Assembly (NCBI GenBank): GCA_964370675.1
Contig: CAYJKC010000004.1
Span: 1 to 64,000, forward strand
From: CAYJAD01 sp964370675
GTDB lineage: Bacteria; Desulfobacterota; Desulfovibrionia; Desulfovibrionales; Desulfovibrionaceae
Length of the DNA: 64,000 nt
Direction of reading: 5' to 3'
Part shown: positions 61,891-64,000 of the stretch, piece after piece
Layout: every line of letters starts with the position of its first letter
How positions within the stretch are numbered: position 1 is the first letter of the stretch
Notes under the pieces: model-generated
What the model was told of the DNA's origin: nothing
The model's database searches: none
The model's input: the letters and a program-made list of their open reading frames with translations, nothing else
Translations under genes and position numbers: made by a program

Positions 61891-62316
61891 ATGATTATTG
61901 ATAGCAACTTAATTTTATTTGAAGGTGCAGTGAAAACTGGTAACGGTGATGCGGTGGCATTAAATTCTTTGCAAATTCCAGGCAAGGCTGAGCCCATTAA
62001 TATCACCACCAAGTTTACCGAAAACCTTGCCGGTGCAACTTCTGTCACCCTTACCCTTGAGCAATCAGACAGTCAAGATGGAACATACAGTGCGGTTAGT
62101 GGTGCATCGTTAAGCATTGCTGCTGCTGACTTTGTTGTGGGTAAGCGCATTGGGTGGAGATTTATCCCACGCACAGTAGTTAGCCCATGGCTACGCCTAA
62201 AACTCACCGTAACTGGTACTGCCACTGCCGGCAAAATATTTTGTGCCATAAGCGGATATGATGATGAACCATATGAAGCAGGGCAATATATTAATAAGGG
62301 CATTGTTCAAGGATAA
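61891..62316 (+). CDS. Phage cement/decoration protein (Bbp16-like)
   Basis: 141 residues, predicted beta-rich. It begins MIIDSNLILFEGAVKTGNGD and carries NITTKFTENLAGATSVTLTL, SDSQDGTYSAVSG and WLRLKLTVTGTATAGKIFC, a pattern of jelly-roll strands. In BPP-1 the cementing protein is encoded next to the capsid gene in the same way. AGGAGG lies 6 nt before the ATG. Assignment rests on position, size and strand pattern. Confidence 0.75.
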   Translation: MIIDSNLILFEGAVKTGNGDAVALNSLQIPGKAEPINITTKFTENLAGATSVTLTLEQSDSQDGTYSAVSGASLSIAAADFVVGKRIGWRFIPRTVVSPWLRLKLTVTGTATAGKIFCAISGYDDEPYEAGQYINKGIVQG

Positions 62317-62332
62317 TTAGTAAAGCCCAAGT

Positions 62333-62363
62333 CTCTGTAGCATCTTATAAGGTGCTACAGAGC
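62333..62363 (+). terminator. Phage intergenic hairpin
   Basis: A 12-bp stem (CTCTGTAGCATC 62333-62344 with GGTGCTACAGAG 62351-62362, one G-U pair, 6-nt loop) sits 14 nt before the next gene start. There is no strong T-run, so it may be a partial terminator or a processing site. Confidence 0.45.
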
Positions 62364-62376
62364 AAGGAGTTATTGT

Positions 62377-62988
62377 ATGATTTCAAAGCTTAGCATATGG
62401 AACATGGCCTTAGGCTTTATAGGCACACGTACCATTGCAGCAGAAAGTGAAAAAACCCTTGAAGCTGTGCAATGTGGGCTCTATTGGGACAGTGCCAGAC
62501 GCGGTGCGCTTCGTGATTATCCTTGGAATTTTGCTCAACGTAGAATTTGGCTTGCCCAAACCACATTGCCAAATGAGTATGAGCAGCAATATGCTTATGC
62601 CTATGCTGTACCTGATGATATGTTGCTTGCTTTGCGCATTTACCCCTATGGCAAGGATTATGAAGACATAGACATGGGCCGCTTTATCATTGTTTATAAT
62701 GGTGAGAGTAAACAGCCAATTCTTTTAACTAATGCAGAAAGTGCACTGCTAGCTTATACTGCTGATATTGAAGATACAAGTATTTTTGATGATCTTTTTG
62801 CATACATGCTTGCCAGAAAATTAGCTGCATTAGTAGCAGTATCCTTACTAAAAAATAATACCACTAAAGTTCAAGAGCTTGAGCAATTGTATCGTGCGAC
62901 CATACCAAGTGCCGTGCAAGCAAGTGCTCGGGAAGGTCATGAACAAAAGCTTGTAGACACGTGGATATTAGCAAGGGGGAATGTATGA
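62377..62988 (+). CDS. Tail tubular protein A-like adaptor
   Basis: 203 residues. The block ALRDYPWNFAQRRIWLA is typical of podovirus gp11-type tail adaptors (tail tubular protein A), preceded by GLYWDSARRGALRDYP. Later features are YAYAYAVPDDMLLALRIYP and MLARKLAALVAVSLLKNN. It should form a ring below the portal. The stop overlaps the fibre gene start (ATGA). AAGGAG lies 7-8 nt before the ATG. Confidence 0.85.
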   Translation: MISKLSIWNMALGFIGTRTIAAESEKTLEAVQCGLYWDSARRGALRDYPWNFAQRRIWLAQTTLPNEYEQQYAYAYAVPDDMLLALRIYPYGKDYEDIDMGRFIIVYNGESKQPILLTNAESALLAYTADIEDTSIFDDLFAYMLARKLAALVAVSLLKNNTTKVQELEQLYRATIPSAVQASAREGHEQKLVDTWILARGNV

Positions 62989-63785
62989 TTTCTACTCATC
63001 TTTCCAAGGCTCTCTTTGAAGGTAATGGTATTGCAATTGCTTTTCCATTCAGCTTCAAAGTATGGAATATATCAGAGCTAATTGTAGAGGTTACAGATAA
63101 AAATGGTGCGACTACTTCTGTCACGAATTGGACAGCAGAGCTAACAAGCGGTGGTGGTACTGTTACATATTTACATAATGGTTCAGCCCTACCCATAGGC
63201 TATAAGTTAGCAATTTTGCGCAACATGCCATTTAAGCAAGAAGTAGATTTAATTTCCGGTGCTCGTTTTGATTCAGAAGTTATTGAAGTTGCATTAGATA
63301 GAGCAGCGGCAGAGCGTCAACAGCTTAAAGAACATGTAGATAGAGCTGTTACTATTGCCGCATCTCTTGCTGGTGAAAATAAGTATGAACTTTCTGAAGA
63401 CATTTTTACTGCTGCCAATGTGGCTGTTGATGCAGCAGAACGAGCTGAAATTGCTGCTGATATTGCTGTAACGCGTTCTGACCAAATTCTTGAACTTGAT
63501 ATAGCTACCCAACTTAGCCTTGATGACAATGCTAGTGCTTCCTATGACCCAAGTACCGGCATGCTAACCCTATACGTACCTGAGGGACCACCCGGACTTA
63601 CCGGACCGCAAGGACCCATAGGAGCGCAAGGTCCGCAAGGTGAGCGTGGTGAACAAGGCATACATGGTATACAGGGTGAACGTGGTGTGCCTGGTACAGC
63701 ACCTACAGTTGATATTATTAGTTGTGGCGGAGCGCATCAAACGCAAATTTCCACTATTAGCAGTGGTAATGCTGCAGGAATTTAA
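62985..63785 (+). CDS. Phage tail fibre with T7-fibre-like N-terminus and collagen-like repeats
   Basis: 266 residues from the ATG at 62985, overlapping the previous stop as ATGA, with GGGGG upstream. The N-terminal 95 residues resemble the T7-type tail-fibre anchor (IAFPFSFKVWNISELIVEV). A helical linker follows (AALDRAAAERQQLKEHVDRA-like, then AADIAVTRSDQI). After TGMLTLYVPEG comes a collagen-like Gly-X-Y run of about 36 residues (GPQGPIGAQGPQGERG and onward), then a short end. The protein ends soon after the repeats with no receptor-binding head, so the adhesive part may be the next gene. Confidence 0.82.
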   Translation: MISTHLSKALFEGNGIAIAFPFSFKVWNISELIVEVTDKNGATTSVTNWTAELTSGGGTVTYLHNGSALPIGYKLAILRNMPFKQEVDLISGARFDSEVIEVALDRAAAERQQLKEHVDRAVTIAASLAGENKYELSEDIFTAANVAVDAAERAEIAADIAVTRSDQILELDIATQLSLDDNASASYDPSTGMLTLYVPEGPPGLTGPQGPIGAQGPQGERGEQGIHGIQGERGVPGTAPTVDIISCGGAHQTQISTISSGNAAGI

Positions 63786-63794
63786 GGGGGATAT

Positions 63795-64000
63795 ATGCCA
63801 TTATTTCAAATTCAACACAGGGTAGACACAGAGGCTAATTGGGCAAATATTAACCCTACTCTATTAAAGGGTGAGATTGGTCTTGCCATTAAAAGTGATA
63901 ATTCATTTGGCTTTAAATTTGGTGACGGTACACGCGCTTGGAATGACTTAGCCTATGCATCCGGTGCGCAAGGAGAAGCTGGACCTCAGGGAATAGAAGG
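63795..64000 (+). CDS. Partial gene: Mtd-N-like receptor-binding protein
   Basis: The gene starts at ATG 63795 with AGGGGG 4-5 nt upstream and runs off the window. The visible residues include FQIQHRVDTEANWANINPTLLKGEIGLAI-like strands (FQIQHRVDTEANWANINP, then LLKGEIGLAI) and FGFKFGDGTRAWNDLAYA. This is the short repeat seen at the N-terminus of Mtd of phage BPP-1 and of many tail fibres. It then enters collagen-like GAQGEAGPQG. In BPP-1, Mtd is the target of a diversity-generating retroelement; nothing of the variable region is in view. Confidence 0.75.
   Translation, partial: MPLFQIQHRVDTEANWANINPTLLKGEIGLAIKSDNSFGFKFGDGTRAWNDLAYASGAQGEAGPQGIE

Noticed and set aside
1..64000. tRNA or rRNA genes
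   Set aside because: No convincing T-arm/acceptor pair or rRNA sequence was found by eye on either strand. A tRNAscan run would settle it.

Overview
The window is 64 kb of AT-rich bacterial chromosome with two assembly gaps (10 N and 100 N), so it comes from a draft or metagenome assembly. The gene content points to an anaerobic, motile, Gram-negative bacterium. It has rubrerythrin, a selenocysteine-containing HesB-like protein, a dCache chemoreceptor with a sigma-28-like promoter, sigma-54 promoters with an NtrC-type regulator, a twin-arginine signal and lipoproteins. The best fit is Desulfobacterota, probably a low-GC member of Desulfovibrionales. This is inferred from family knowledge only; no 16S rRNA gene lies in the window.

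Layout. 0-10 kb (minus strand): chemoreceptor, polA with a degenerate proofreading site, a ZIP metal transporter, the dnaX-ebfC-recR cluster (dnaX carries a candidate -1 frameshift site) and ilvE. 10-16 kb (plus): a six-gene run with two exported proteins whose GH3 and polysaccharide-deacetylase active sites have decayed, then trmL, a cbiB-like gene, a YigZ-family gene and separately rubrerythrin. 16.2-16.5 kb: a 290-bp non-coding element with terminal inverted repeats and many hairpins. 16.6-19 kb (minus): sxtJ, a 49-residue DUF5989-type gene and a NodU/CmcH carbamoyltransferase. 19.2-22.1 kb: a metal-efflux operon (PacL-like small protein, P1B-type ATPase, HMA-like protein) behind a Fur-like box. 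22-29 kb: lipoprotein hydrolase, glycosyltransferase, a sigma-54-driven unknown gene, an AsmA/TamB-like protein, the selenoprotein and an intact polysaccharide deacetylase. 29.5-35 kb: secA, a Sel1-repeat protein, and tsf and rpsB.

35-40 kb is a Zra-like envelope or metal-stress module. Two ZraP-like periplasmic proteins, each behind a good sigma-54 promoter, flank a ZraS-like kinase and a ZraR-like sigma-54 activator. 40-46 kb holds alr, a flavodoxin-fold reductase and potABCD (potC broken by the 10-N gap). 46-50 kb holds tgt, an unrecognised membrane protein and a divergent Hsp70-like protein with a hydrophobic C-terminal segment. 50-57.6 kb (minus) is a compact unit menF-menD-menH-menC followed by an MBOAT/SGNH O-acylation pair, with the MBOAT interrupted by the 100-N gap.

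From 58.2 kb to the end is a podovirus-like virion module resembling Bordetella phage BPP-1: portal, scaffold, capsid, cement protein, tail adaptor, a collagen-like tail fibre and the start of an Mtd-N-like receptor-binding protein. No terminase precedes the portal and no integrase is visible. The Mtd-like gene runs off the window, so a diversity-generating retroelement, if present, would lie beyond 64,000.
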